Below, piece after piece: positions 17,501 through 25,573 of a DNA stretch of 63,312 bases. Origin of the DNA: Firmicutes bacterium UBA5286 (GTDB lineage Bacteria > Bacillota > Proteinivoracia > UBA4975); contig DHSM01000007.1 of the NCBI GenBank assembly GCA_002408465.1, positions 1-63,312 on the forward strand, read 5' to 3'. Below the pieces are notes generated by a model. The model had not been told where the DNA came from and did no database searches. It worked only from the letters and a program-made list of their open reading frames with translations. The position numbers were made by a program, and so were the translations under genes. The first letter of the stretch is position 1; every line of letters starts with the position of its first letter.

Positions 17501-20500
17501 TAAGACTAGCCAGCAATATGTGGACACTGCGGGGAGTAGCAAACTTATAAGCTACACCATCGCCTACCACGGTACCGTCGGGCATAGTTACCTTAGCCAA
17601 AGTTTCTCCGCTATAGCCTGCAAAGGCAGACCATTGTGCAACACTGGTTCCATTATCCAAAATTTTAATGTCCTGACCTACTTCGTAGCCAGCAAAGATC
17701 GGGTGTTCACTGATTACCTTATAGTTGACATATTCGGAACCTATTCCTTTAACAGTTGTTTCTGGATCACTATACGTCTTATTCAGATCCTGAATAGGGC
17801 CTCCGCTATAATCGCTGGTAAAGATAATACTGACCCCAGCTGCATCAGCGGCCTCAATCAGTTGAGCTGTGACGCCATTGGTTAAAGCGTAAGCAGTGTC
17901 GTTAAAGATAACTACCTTGAAATCACTTATTCTATCAATCAAGCTCTGCACCGAGGTAGCGTTATTAGTGAATCCCTCAGCTTCAAAGCCTGATTCTGTC
18001 AAGAAGGCGATTAATCTGGTTTGGTAGGTTGACGAGGCAATGATGGCAATCTTCTGGGATGCCAACATGTTAATATCCTGAACTACTACTTCCCCTGTGC
18101 CCACTGCAATGTTTTCTATGGACACAGGAGTGTATCCTGAAGCGGTTACACGCAGCTGGTAGGTGCCAATAGGAACCTGAAACTCGTAGTTACCATACAT
18201 ATCAGTAACAGTAGTTAGATGCGTACCCACTAGTTGCACAGGAGCTCCTTCAATTGGTTGCCCGGTATCTGCGCCCTTGACCTGTCCCTTAATGCTTCCG
18301 TGGGCATCTGCTGTAAGAACGAAATTCTCTTCTGAAGCCACACCGCACTCAAAATCAACAGTAAAGGTTTTGCTTTCGTGCCCAAAGGCTTCAATTGCTA
18401 GAGTATAAGTTCCACTACCCAATCCGAGGAAGAAACTGCCATCAGTATCGGTGGTAAAAGTCCTGCCAGTCTCTTCAATAGTAATGGTAGCAGACACATT
18501 GGCGCCCAGGTCATTAGTAACCTGGCCCCTTAGTTCTCCAACATAAACCTCTTCATTATCTAGGGCCCAGTTTAGAGCATTATTGAGGATGCGTTCACGA
18601 ACGGGATCCCAAAAATCATTGCCAGAGTTATAGTTGTACCCGATGGTAAAGTTGGCCATGAGGATTTCCACGCTGTCCATGGTCCTGCCATTGTAGCCCA
18701 GCATGCCTCCCAGATAACCATCTACTGAATTGGTGACATCAGCGATGGTATGACCGGTATAGCCGTTAAAAGCATAATAGTTTCCAGATTGGGTTATAAA
18801 CTGAAATTCATCCTCAATGCCTTCAAGAATGGGATGCCTTTCCAGGATTGTTCCAGTCAATGTCGAATTAGAGCAACTGCCTTTTATTTCCTCAGCAGGA
18901 TCGCCATTGTACTCCCAGAGGTAGCGGATACTGCCTCGGCCACCATTGTCTCCGGTCCATATAACTGGGACTCTGGCCTCGTCCAAAGCCTTAAGGAAGG
19001 CCTCAAAAACTTCTGGAGCGGGAATGTAGCTATCGCCAAAATCCGAATTGGCAAATACTATGTCCACTTCATCCAGCATTTCCAAATCAGTGTAGAACAT
19101 CTCTTTGATATTCCAACCCTGATCAGCCAAGTACACTGCAAGGTCTGTCCCGTAAACAGCATCAACAATGATGCCGATTGTCGGAGAAGGTTTCATTTTG
19201 AAGTCCAGGACGGTTGATCCTCCAGCGGTAATCTCAAGAGCAATCTCCTTCTTCAGATAACCCTCAGATTCAGCAACGAGGGTATAACTACCGGGCATAA
19301 TACGCTCGATTCTGAAAGCGCCGTTTACCGCCGAAACAGTTTCCCGGGGATAGCCATCGATATAAACCGAGGCCACAACACCTTCACCTGAGCTCTCATC
19401 GGTTATAGTTCCCTCTAGTGACCCCACGGTCTCATCAACAAGAAGTTGAATATCCAGGGGGTCAATATCATCTTTTATTTCTAAATTAATTATCTGGGAC
19501 TGATAACCAAATGCACTTATCTGAAGCTGGTATTGACCCTCGAACGCAGCCAGCTCAAAACTGCCGTCGGTCAAATCAGTGGAAACCTCCATGTTTGTAC
19601 CGAGGACTTGAATTTGTGCAGGAATGGGATTTCCGTCAACATCGGTTACTGTTCCAGTAACCACTGGGAACTCTGTAAAAGCGGCCCAAAGAATAGCATT
19701 GATAAACATATCCTTACCAGCTTCGGTATAGTCAACGCTTTTATGGGAAGAGCAAATTCCATGCCCGCTCATCAATAGTTCCATGCTGCCGGCAGTTCTG
19801 GGTCTGTAAGCAACGCCCATGCCAGGGATATCAGCATTATCTTCAAGAGCAATGCCAGCTAGGGGGAAGCCGCTATAATTCTTAAATACCCCCACAGAAC
19901 TATTAGTGGGCAGGAGAATACTAATTCTATCCCCGATTTCAGCATCACCAAAGATGGGATTTTTCTCCATGACCACGTATTGGGCAGCTTGGGTGGAGCT
20001 TCTTAGTTGCTCCCGGGTTTCCGGGTCGCCTCGCCGCATCACCAATTGGTTAATTGCAGCTGTGCCATAATACGAATCGCCAAAGATAATGCTTATTTGA
20101 TTTTCATCAGCTATGGCAAGAAGCTTGTTCAAAGTATCTTCAGAAGCACTGCCGCTGGTGTAAAATACCACGTCATAATCCTGAATTGACGATATCGCCG
20201 AGGAGAGGGAGAATCCTTTTGCTTCCATACCGGACTCCGTTAGCAAATCCACTAGGCTGCCTGAATAGTAATCACCAATTACGGCTACCTTCGGTGCAGG
20301 CCAGAGATAGAAGTCCGTATTGGGGATATCCATGGTTAATGATATCTCAGTCTCCAGAGGCATGAAATCCCGCTGTTCAATGCAGACGGTGTAAGTGGCC
20401 TCTGGCAGGTCGGCGATCTCATAGAATCCGTTGATAGTGGCAACGGTTTCTGCCACTAAATTGCCATCAGCATCATATAATTTTACTGGTGCAAAGGGAA

Positions 20501-23500
20501 TTACCTGATTAGTGTTTCGGTTATAGATGTTGCCTGTCAAGATGCCGCTGTCGGCGATAGACATAGTGAAGTCCATAACCTGAGTAACACCTGGGTTAAA
20601 TTGTACACTGACCGTCTGAGTTGCATACCCTTTTTCCCGAATGGATAGGGTGTAGACGCCTTCGTCATGGAATACTTCAAAGGCACCAGTGGTTTCATCG
20701 GCTTGGACGAAGACACCAGTCTCCACCACTTCTATAGTAGCAGGCACCGGATTGCCTTCTTTGTCCGTAATAGTACCTGTGATTCCACCGAATTCGGTAT
20801 TCAACAGATAGTTAATACTATTGATCAGAATATTTTGCTGGGGAAGTTTCCATCCGCTGGTGGGAGAATTCCAAGAACAAGCTGCATGACTACTTAAGAG
20901 CAGATGGGCACTGCTTTGACTGACTGCCTTATAAGCGATGCCTGTTCCCACTTGCCCGGTGCTGCTGTTGCCAATGGTAGCTAAGTTCCTTCCTGAGTAT
21001 TGATTAAACCAGGAAAAGTAACCATTTAATACATCAAGAGAATCCCCTACTTCATATCCTGCGAAAATTGGATGAGCTACATCAACCTGCAGTGAACACG
21101 GCATAGGACCGCCATGCCAGTCATCAATTAACTTGGGGTCTCCGTAGAAATCAACAAGCTGTTGAATTGAACCTGTGCTGATACCCCACTGATCTGCAAA
21201 AATTAAGTCGACGTCGTTGGCCTTCGCATTTTCCACCAGTTGAACAACTTGCGCTTCATCAGGCCGCTCCCAATATCCCGGATATTCTCCGTTAAGATAC
21301 ACAATTTGATAGTGCTCAATGTCATCGACGACATCCCATTGCCTTTCCTCAGCGGGAATGCCTTTAGCATTGAGAAAGTTTGTGACCTGAGCATCCCGGT
21401 CATCGAGGACTGCTACATCTATTGGAACCAATTCAGCATTCAGGTTGAAATGCTCATTGGGGTATACACTGACCAGCATTATTTGCTTTACGTACCTTCC
21501 CAATGTCAGTTCCAGCTCATAGGTTCCTTGGCATACCGGATCAAAGCTGAACTTACCGTCGATATCGGTTGTTGCCTCTAATGGAGTATCCAAAAGACGA
21601 GCTGCAACACCTTCCAGCGGCAAGCCGCTGCGCTGATCAATCAAAGTGCCAGACAAAGAACCTTGCTCTGCTAAAGCCAGAGCATATTCTTTATTTATTG
21701 CATAGCCAGTGGCTATTTCTACATCTTCAAATTGTTGCACATAGCCGTACTGGGCCACCTTGAGTTGATAAGTGCCAGGACGGGCTTCCAAGCGAAAATA
21801 ACCATTTTCGTCAGCCTGCGCAAATTCCCCAGACTCCCCAAGACTTACCTTACCGGCTATGGGACTGCCCTCAGAATCGGTAATGCGTCCAGAGATTGTG
21901 CCAGGGGCAATAAAACTGTTGATTCCGTTAATATCAGCTACGATAACCTGGCCGTCAATGATCGCCACCCCAGAGGAGCTGATGTCATTAAGCTCATACC
22001 GATGGAGTACTTGGCCGCTATACACATCCACAGCTTGGAGCATATTGAAAGCATCAGCAACAAATAGGATCCCATTGGCTGTCACTGCACCGTTATTCAA
22101 CATAGTGCTGACCCCTCGGCCAAACCATACTTGCTGACCTGTGCTGATATCAAAAGCCCGTAAACCGGCAATTCTGGCCGAACCCACAATAACCATGTCA
22201 TCAAAGACAATGGGAGATACAGCTTGGGTATCGCCAATATCATCCACAGTCCATAAGACATTGCCGGTGGCTGCATCAATCGCCCATAGGGTGCCATCTC
22301 TTAAGTCGGTGCTTACTGCATACAAAACCCCATCATGATAAACAGGGCGAGCTGCAAACCCCTGATCTTGATGGCTAAGAGACCATATTTCACTACCATC
22401 AGTCAAAGACAAGGCTTTAAGGGTTCTGCCGTTAAGGGTCCCCACAAAGAGCTTGTCTTCTCCAATAGAAGCACCAAAGACAGTTCCATCACCGACAACG
22501 GACTCCCAGAGCAATTCTCCAGTTGCTGCATCTAATGCAGTAACCTTGGCGTTTCTGTCCCAGGCTGCCGATAGATACAAGACACCATTATGGTACAAAG
22601 GAGATTCATAAACTGGCGCGCTTCCTGCTCTATATTGCCAAATCTCCAATCCAGTCCGGAGGTCAATGGCGTAAACTCTCCAGTCCGATCCACCGCCAAC
22701 ATACACTATCCCATTAGCGATGGTGGGGGAACACCGGTTAGTAATGCCAGTAGTTCTTTCCCACATCTTTTCCCCAGAATCTACATCTATTGCAACCAGA
22801 CTGCCATGATCGGTAGGTACAACTACCATCCCTTCAGCTACTGCAGGAGAAGCAAACTGAATTAAACCGGAAGATTCATAATACCAGTTCTTTTTTAGCT
22901 TGTCCGCAGCGATGACCTGATTGGTTACAGCGTTCCGATGAATATTATTGTTGGCAGTATTCCAGCCATCAGAAGCTTCCAATTCCATAGCTTCAGCCTC
23001 AATAGTCAAGTCAAGATTATCATGGACAACGACACTTAGTATTTTAGGCTTAATACCTTCTCCGGAAACCGAAACTGAATATGTTCCTTGCGGAATGCCT
23101 TGAATAGAAAATATGCCCTGAGAATTGGCGCGGCCAATCTCCAAAGGGGTCCCATTAATGCGGACAAAAGCGTATTTTATTGGATTTCCGTCTTCTATAG
23201 CAGCAATAGTGCCCGAAAAGGTAAAGAGTTTAGAAGCAGCAAGCTGCCAGGAAACGTTGACAACCTCATCCTTCTCCACTGTTATTGTCTCGGTACTTGT
23301 CTCGTAACCAAAGGAACTAATCGTTACTTTATGAGTGCCTTCCCGGATGAGAAAGCTAAATTCACCAGTGTCAGGCACATCAATGTTGATATTTTCTCCT
23401 GGAATGCTAATGTGACCAGGCAAAGGATTGCCCGCTGTATCAGTTAGTGTTCCAGAAATTTCTCCCGCGAAGGCTGTAGCAGTAACAGCGGAATACACAT

Positions 23501-25067
23501 TGACGATACCAGAGCCATACAGGTCATTGGGCATTGATCCCATATGGTATTCCTTACGGGTTGTATCCTCCAACAGATCGGCTATTTCATCAATACTTAG
23601 GTTAGGATTGGCGTCGAGAATTAAGGCTATCGCGCCTGTAACATGAGGAGCAGCCATAGAAGTTCCACTCATTATGGCATATCTGCCGCCGGGATAAGAT
23701 GAAAGAATCTTATCTCCAGGAGCAGTCACCTGAGGTTTGCGATAGTAAATTGGGTTTCCATCTTCATCGGGCCAGTGGACAGGCCCGCGACTAGAAAACC
23801 AGCCAACTTGGTCGTATAGATCAGTGGCGCCTACCGCAAAAGCTTCGGGATAACTCCCTGGCGAACCAATGGTGCCAGAACCAGGACCTGAATTGCCGGC
23901 AGAAAACAGCGGGAAAATGCCAGCAGCCACCCAAGCCTGGACATCCTCGTAAAATTCAAGTCGATAGGTATCAGCGTTGCCCCAAGAATTGTTGACCACA
24001 TGAGGAGCATTACTTGGATCGCCGCCAGGAGCCAAGAACCATTGAAATGCAGCATGTATACCTGAGCTGGTTGCACTGCCCCCATCACTAAAAATTTTGG
24101 CGGCAATCCATTGGGCGCCAGGAGCTACACCAACTGGACGCCCCTCGCCGCCACCGACCGCAGTGCCAGCAACATGCGTGCCATGGCCATGGCCATCGGA
24201 GGGAACAGAATAGTTATGACCTGAAAAGTCTGCCCAAGCGATTTCATGGTTGCCATCACGGCCTAAGTAATTATTGCGCAAAGCCGGGTGGGTCCAGTCT
24301 ACGCCTGTGTCCATGATGCCAACGATGACACCTTCTCCATCGATGCCGTACTCGCCCCATACATCCGGGGCATTTATTTTTTCTAACCCCCACTGGGGAA
24401 GATCCGGTTCAGTTTCAGTTACTTCGATATCTGGTAACTCTAGAACCCGGTCCAAGGTAATTTGGCCAATATTCTCGTTTTCCAACAACATATCCAAAGA
24501 TTCCGCTGTGATAGTAGCGGAAAAACCATTAATCGACCATAGCTCTTGAATATTGCTGATATACCCTCGTTCTTCCAACCCGAAAATAACTGGGCCGGTT
24601 TTTTTCTGCGATTGCAGAAACTGATTTTGCAGTTTTTTAATTACTGTTGTTACTCTTTGTGTATGTTCGCTAATATCTTCAACATCAAAGTAAATCTGTG
24701 CCATGTCAGGCCTGTCAGCATACCGGACAATAACGTCGACTTTACCGTTTTCTTTTAAAAGATCAAATGCTTCCTTTTCTAGTTTACCATCATAGATAAA
24801 ATGGTCCTTGTCATACTCCGGATCCTCCCAACTTATCAAATTGGGAAGTTCTCCATAATTATCGCCGATGCTTTCTGGGCCAAGCTGTGATACTTCTGTC
24901 GTTGTTGCACTGTTCTTTTTGGTCTGTTGTTTCGTATAAGCGCTTATCTGCTCAACTGGCATCAGGCCGAAAATCATCAGGGCTATTAAAAGAACAGCCA
25001 AGCAACTCCGGGGTGCTTTTTTCCCTACCAATTTTCTCCTCCTCTTATTCTTGATTGTTACATTCAT
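14580..25067 (-). CDS. Giant multidomain S8 protease with PQQ propeller, five repeat modules and CWB2 anchor
   Basis: An exported protein of about 3495 residues. The S8 domain has D253 (GIMDTG), H298 (GHGTHVAG) and S470 (SGTSMAAPHV), numbered from ATG 25067. Two carboxypeptidase-regulatory-like domains follow (about 535-690). A PQQ-type beta-propeller (about 700-1053) shows repeats such as LVAIDVDSGEKMWE and LWAIDAATGNVLW. Then come five modules of about 1.1 kb, each with two regulatory-like domains and one glutamine-amidotransferase-like domain containing (H/N)PI(F/L)..(G/D). Two or three Ig-like domains and three CWB2 repeats (from about 3200) close the protein. ATG 25067 has a GGGAG site. 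TTG 25031, preceded by AGGAGGAGAAAA, gives a more usual signal peptide and is a real alternative. No catalytic cysteine is seen in the amidotransferase-like domains. The role may be surface proteolysis combined with ligand binding, but that is inference. Confidence 0.9.
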   Translation of the reverse strand: MNVTIKNKRRRKLVGKKAPRSCLAVLLIALMIFGLMPVEQISAYTKQQTKKNSATTTEVSQLGPESIGDNYGELPNLISWEDPEYDKDHFIYDGKLEKEAFDLLKENGKVDVIVRYADRPDMAQIYFDVEDISEHTQRVTTVIKKLQNQFLQSQKKTGPVIFGLEERGYISNIQELWSINGFSATITAESLDMLLENENIGQITLDRVLELPDIEVTETEPDLPQWGLEKINAPDVWGEYGIDGEGVIVGIMDTGVDWTHPALRNNYLGRDGNHEIAWADFSGHNYSVPSDGHGHGTHVAGTAVGGGEGRPVGVAPGAQWIAAKIFSDGGSATSSGIHAAFQWFLAPGGDPSNAPHVVNNSWGNADTYRLEFYEDVQAWVAAGIFPLFSAGNSGPGSGTIGSPGSYPEAFAVGATDLYDQVGWFSSRGPVHWPDEDGNPIYYRKPQVTAPGDKILSSYPGGRYAIMSGTSMAAPHVTGAIALILDANPNLSIDEIADLLEDTTRKEYHMGSMPNDLYGSGIVNVYSAVTATAFAGEISGTLTDTAGNPLPGHISIPGENINIDVPDTGEFSFLIREGTHKVTISSFGYETSTETITVEKDEVVNVSWQLAASKLFTFSGTIAAIEDGNPIKYAFVRINGTPLEIGRANSQGIFSIQGIPQGTYSVSVSGEGIKPKILSVVVHDNLDLTIEAEAMELEASDGWNTANNNIHRNAVTNQVIAADKLKKNWYYESSGLIQFASPAVAEGMVVVPTDHGSLVAIDVDSGEKMWERTTGITNRCSPTIANGIVYVGGGSDWRVYAIDLRTGLEIWQYRAGSAPVYESPLYHNGVLYLSAAWDRNAKVTALDAATGELLWESVVGDGTVFGASIGEDKLFVGTLNGRTLKALSLTDGSEIWSLSHQDQGFAARPVYHDGVLYAVSTDLRDGTLWAIDAATGNVLWTVDDIGDTQAVSPIVFDDMVIVGSARIAGLRAFDISTGQQVWFGRGVSTMLNNGAVTANGILFVADAFNMLQAVDVYSGQVLHRYELNDISSSGVAIIDGQVIVADINGINSFIAPGTISGRITDSEGSPIAGKVSLGESGEFAQADENGYFRLEARPGTYQLKVAQYGYVQQFEDVEIATGYAINKEYALALAEQGSLSGTLIDQRSGLPLEGVAARLLDTPLEATTDIDGKFSFDPVCQGTYELELTLGRYVKQIMLVSVYPNEHFNLNAELVPIDVAVLDDRDAQVTNFLNAKGIPAEERQWDVVDDIEHYQIVYLNGEYPGYWERPDEAQVVQLVENAKANDVDLIFADQWGISTGSIQQLVDFYGDPKLIDDWHGGPMPCSLQVDVAHPIFAGYEVGDSLDVLNGYFSWFNQYSGRNLATIGNSSTGQVGTGIAYKAVSQSSAHLLLSSHAACSWNSPTSGWKLPQQNILINSINYLLNTEFGGITGTITDKEGNPVPATIEVVETGVFVQADETTGAFEVFHDEGVYTLSIREKGYATQTVSVQFNPGVTQVMDFTMSIADSGILTGNIYNRNTNQVIPFAPVKLYDADGNLVAETVATINGFYEIADLPEATYTVCIEQRDFMPLETEISLTMDIPNTDFYLWPAPKVAVIGDYYSGSLVDLLTESGMEAKGFSLSSAISSIQDYDVVFYTSGSASEDTLNKLLAIADENQISIIFGDSYYGTAAINQLVMRRGDPETREQLRSSTQAAQYVVMEKNPIFGDAEIGDRISILLPTNSSVGVFKNYSGFPLAGIALEDNADIPGMGVAYRPRTAGSMELLMSGHGICSSHKSVDYTEAGKDMFINAILWAAFTEFPVVTGTVTDVDGNPIPAQIQVLGTNMEVSTDLTDGSFELAAFEGQYQLQISAFGYQSQIINLEIKDDIDPLDIQLLVDETVGSLEGTITDESSGEGVVASVYIDGYPRETVSAVNGAFRIERIMPGSYTLVAESEGYLKKEIALEITAGGSTVLDFKMKPSPTIGIIVDAVYGTDLAVYLADQGWNIKEMFYTDLEMLDEVDIVFANSDFGDSYIPAPEVFEAFLKALDEARVPVIWTGDNGGRGSIRYLWEYNGDPAEEIKGSCSNSTLTGTILERHPILEGIEDEFQFITQSGNYYAFNGYTGHTIADVTNSVDGYLGGMLGYNGRTMDSVEILMANFTIGYNYNSGNDFWDPVRERILNNALNWALDNEEVYVGELRGQVTNDLGANVSATITIEETGRTFTTDTDGSFFLGLGSGTYTLAIEAFGHESKTFTVDFECGVASEENFVLTADAHGSIKGQVKGADTGQPIEGAPVQLVGTHLTTVTDMYGNYEFQVPIGTYQLRVTASGYTPVSIENIAVGTGEVVVQDINMLASQKIAIIASSTYQTRLIAFLTESGFEAEGFTNNATSVQSLIDRISDFKVVIFNDTAYALTNGVTAQLIEAADAAGVSIIFTSDYSGGPIQDLNKTYSDPETTVKGIGSEYVNYKVISEHPIFAGYEVGQDIKILDNGTSVAQWSAFAGYSGETLAKVTMPDGTVVGDGVAYKFATPRSVHILLASLKSGMYGSPTSRWTDDTKRILNNAVNWGITASLGEITGIVTDPEGNPIAGALVSIPAQGQDTVTNALGSYTLGVELGTHEVTVQARGFLVQSGTASIEELGQTAELNFSMVATDRASISGQIIDASSGAALSGVTVTLTERFTGAEFTATTGNSGNYLFTNLLDGEYQIAVSLTGYKTTTRTVTIAEGEDAVEDFSLSSFDTAVLGDWSGEVASFLMDSGFAAESRDWSILNDLYNYNLVIVNTSSGTAEQMERLVAESDKYETSLVFVGSWGVASGSIPLLEETIGYPQKDKHGYNQGAVYLDVAGDHPIFAGLDIAEPLRIHSDKSLYSTFKNYKGIALANIIVDGEDKGAAIAYDFRSANHMHLLLSSYAVNNMMGPNAGWTEAGKQVYVQAMEWARTAQQQAPKAPVWDEDHVYVVDSAFSVSGQAGYRDIVDVYVDGVLTATMDTNSDNTFVADLNLAAGATYELSTEARNFAGATTGNTMTVTVVAPPAIESPVHVTYTNRDALLVSGLVMVDGTVAIYNNGEAVASVVTRNGEFSAAIKLGRGENIITATLEIPEGVTGLTDGITVVLDTTAPVITDIQPAMDITVNPGDKVVVSFRSDSVGGSARFALTIPGLSAMPFALTNMEEVEPGLYKGIWTAPVGIIAENVAIRIEHSDAAGNMVVINAPGQVTIGDARVTRLEGTNRYATAVAVSQAGWETSEYIILARGDNYADALAGAPLAYALDAPILLTNPARLNTVTAEEIQRLQATKIIILGGTGAVSQQAEDTLIEMGLAVERIVGANRFETAALIAARVAPEGSAKAALVNGLDFPDALSVAAYAARLGMPILLTRSDSMPSATAQALEDLGVTETIVIGGNGVISDEVMAAAPGAVRISGSNRYATSVAVAEYFKPDTTQMYVATGLNFADALSGAVLAAKNNSGILLVGNTVPEGAARYLTEKAVVRVTIFGGEGAVSPELANELAAILK
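16290..21905 (-). repeat. Five tandem modules (two regulatory-like domains plus one amidotransferase-like domain)
   Basis: Inside the giant protease gene the same order recurs five times with a period of about 1.1 kb. The amidotransferase-like domains lie at about 20820-21420, 19675-20291, 18545-19185, 17400-18055 and 16290-16910. Each begins with a Rossmann-type strand (VAVLDD, VAVIGD, IGIIVD, IAIIAS, TAVLGD) and has a middle block with (H/N)PI(F/L). Each ends with a stretch close to W(T/D)...(K/R)..(L/I)NNA(V/L)NW. The domain pairs between them carry GTVTD..GNPIPA and GTYTL.I.A.GY motifs. The copies have diverged strongly at protein level, so the amplification is old. Confidence 0.85.
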
Positions 25068-25111
25068 ACTTAACTCCCATGGCAACACCCTTTACAAATA
25101 GTTTTTCGAAG

Positions 25112-25143
25112 AAAAATAGGATCCCGCCCCGAAAGGCGGGGAT
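25112..25143 (-). terminator. Rho-independent terminator of the collapsed CWB2 gene
   Basis: On the minus strand ATCCCCGCC, a TTTC loop and GGGCGGGAT form a hairpin followed by UUUUUC. It sits directly after the decayed CWB2 3' end and only about 45 bases before the start of the giant protease gene. Confidence 0.8.
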
Positions 25144-25144
25144 T

Positions 25145-25383
25145 CTTATCTTTACTTAGGATAACGGCTAGTTCATTGGCGAGCTCTGGGATTACTTCCC
25201 CTTCGCCGCCAAAGATTGTCACCCGAACCACGCCGTTTTCGGTGAGGTAACCGGTTGTACCCTCGGGAACAGTGTTACCAACCAAGAGGATACTGCTGTC
25301 GTTCTTGGCTGCTAGCACAGCGCGGCTAAAAGCGTCGGCGAAATTTCCCCCCCGAGCCAGGGTGAATATTCCGAGGTGCCTCC
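25145..25383 (-). pseudogene. Collapsed CWB2 gene remnant
   Basis: The minus strand encodes LVGNTVPEGTTGYLTENGVV and FGGEGEV.PELANELAVIL, almost the same as the last 55 residues of the giant protease. Upstream the sequence jumps at GCGTCGGCG(A/T)AATT, the conserved (Y/F)ADAL codons, into text that matches the beginning of a first CWB2 repeat (about 15351-15395). Two repeats have therefore been fused and everything between them lost. Both parts also contain small indels, and similarity ends near 25383. It is the relic of a further CWB2 gene with its terminator still in place. Confidence 0.78.
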
Positions 25384-25573
25384 AAAATCTAAATTCCGCT
25401 GTACAAACCCATTCTTAAAATTACTAAATCTTCCACCCCAATGTCTACAATTAAAATACCTTCCCTTTTTTCAAGGTCTCAACAATGATGTCTGCAGACA
25501 AGGATATTTCTGAGCAAAAGCATCAAGGGATTCTCGGTTCCCCGGAAGGGGAACCGAGAATCAGCCAAGACAA
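25384..25573. other. Intergenic spacer with terminator of the next protease gene
   Basis: Apart from the terminator hairpin at 25529-25562, nothing is recognised. Some of the sequence next to 25383 may be decayed coding sequence of the collapsed CWB2 gene. Confidence 0.4.
25529..25562 (-). terminator. Hairpin terminator of the 1859-residue protease gene
   Basis: A perfect 14-base-pair stem (GATTCTCGGTTCCC with its complement) lies 11 bases after the stop codon. The tail (CCUUGAUGCUUUUG) is only weakly U-rich. Confidence 0.75.
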
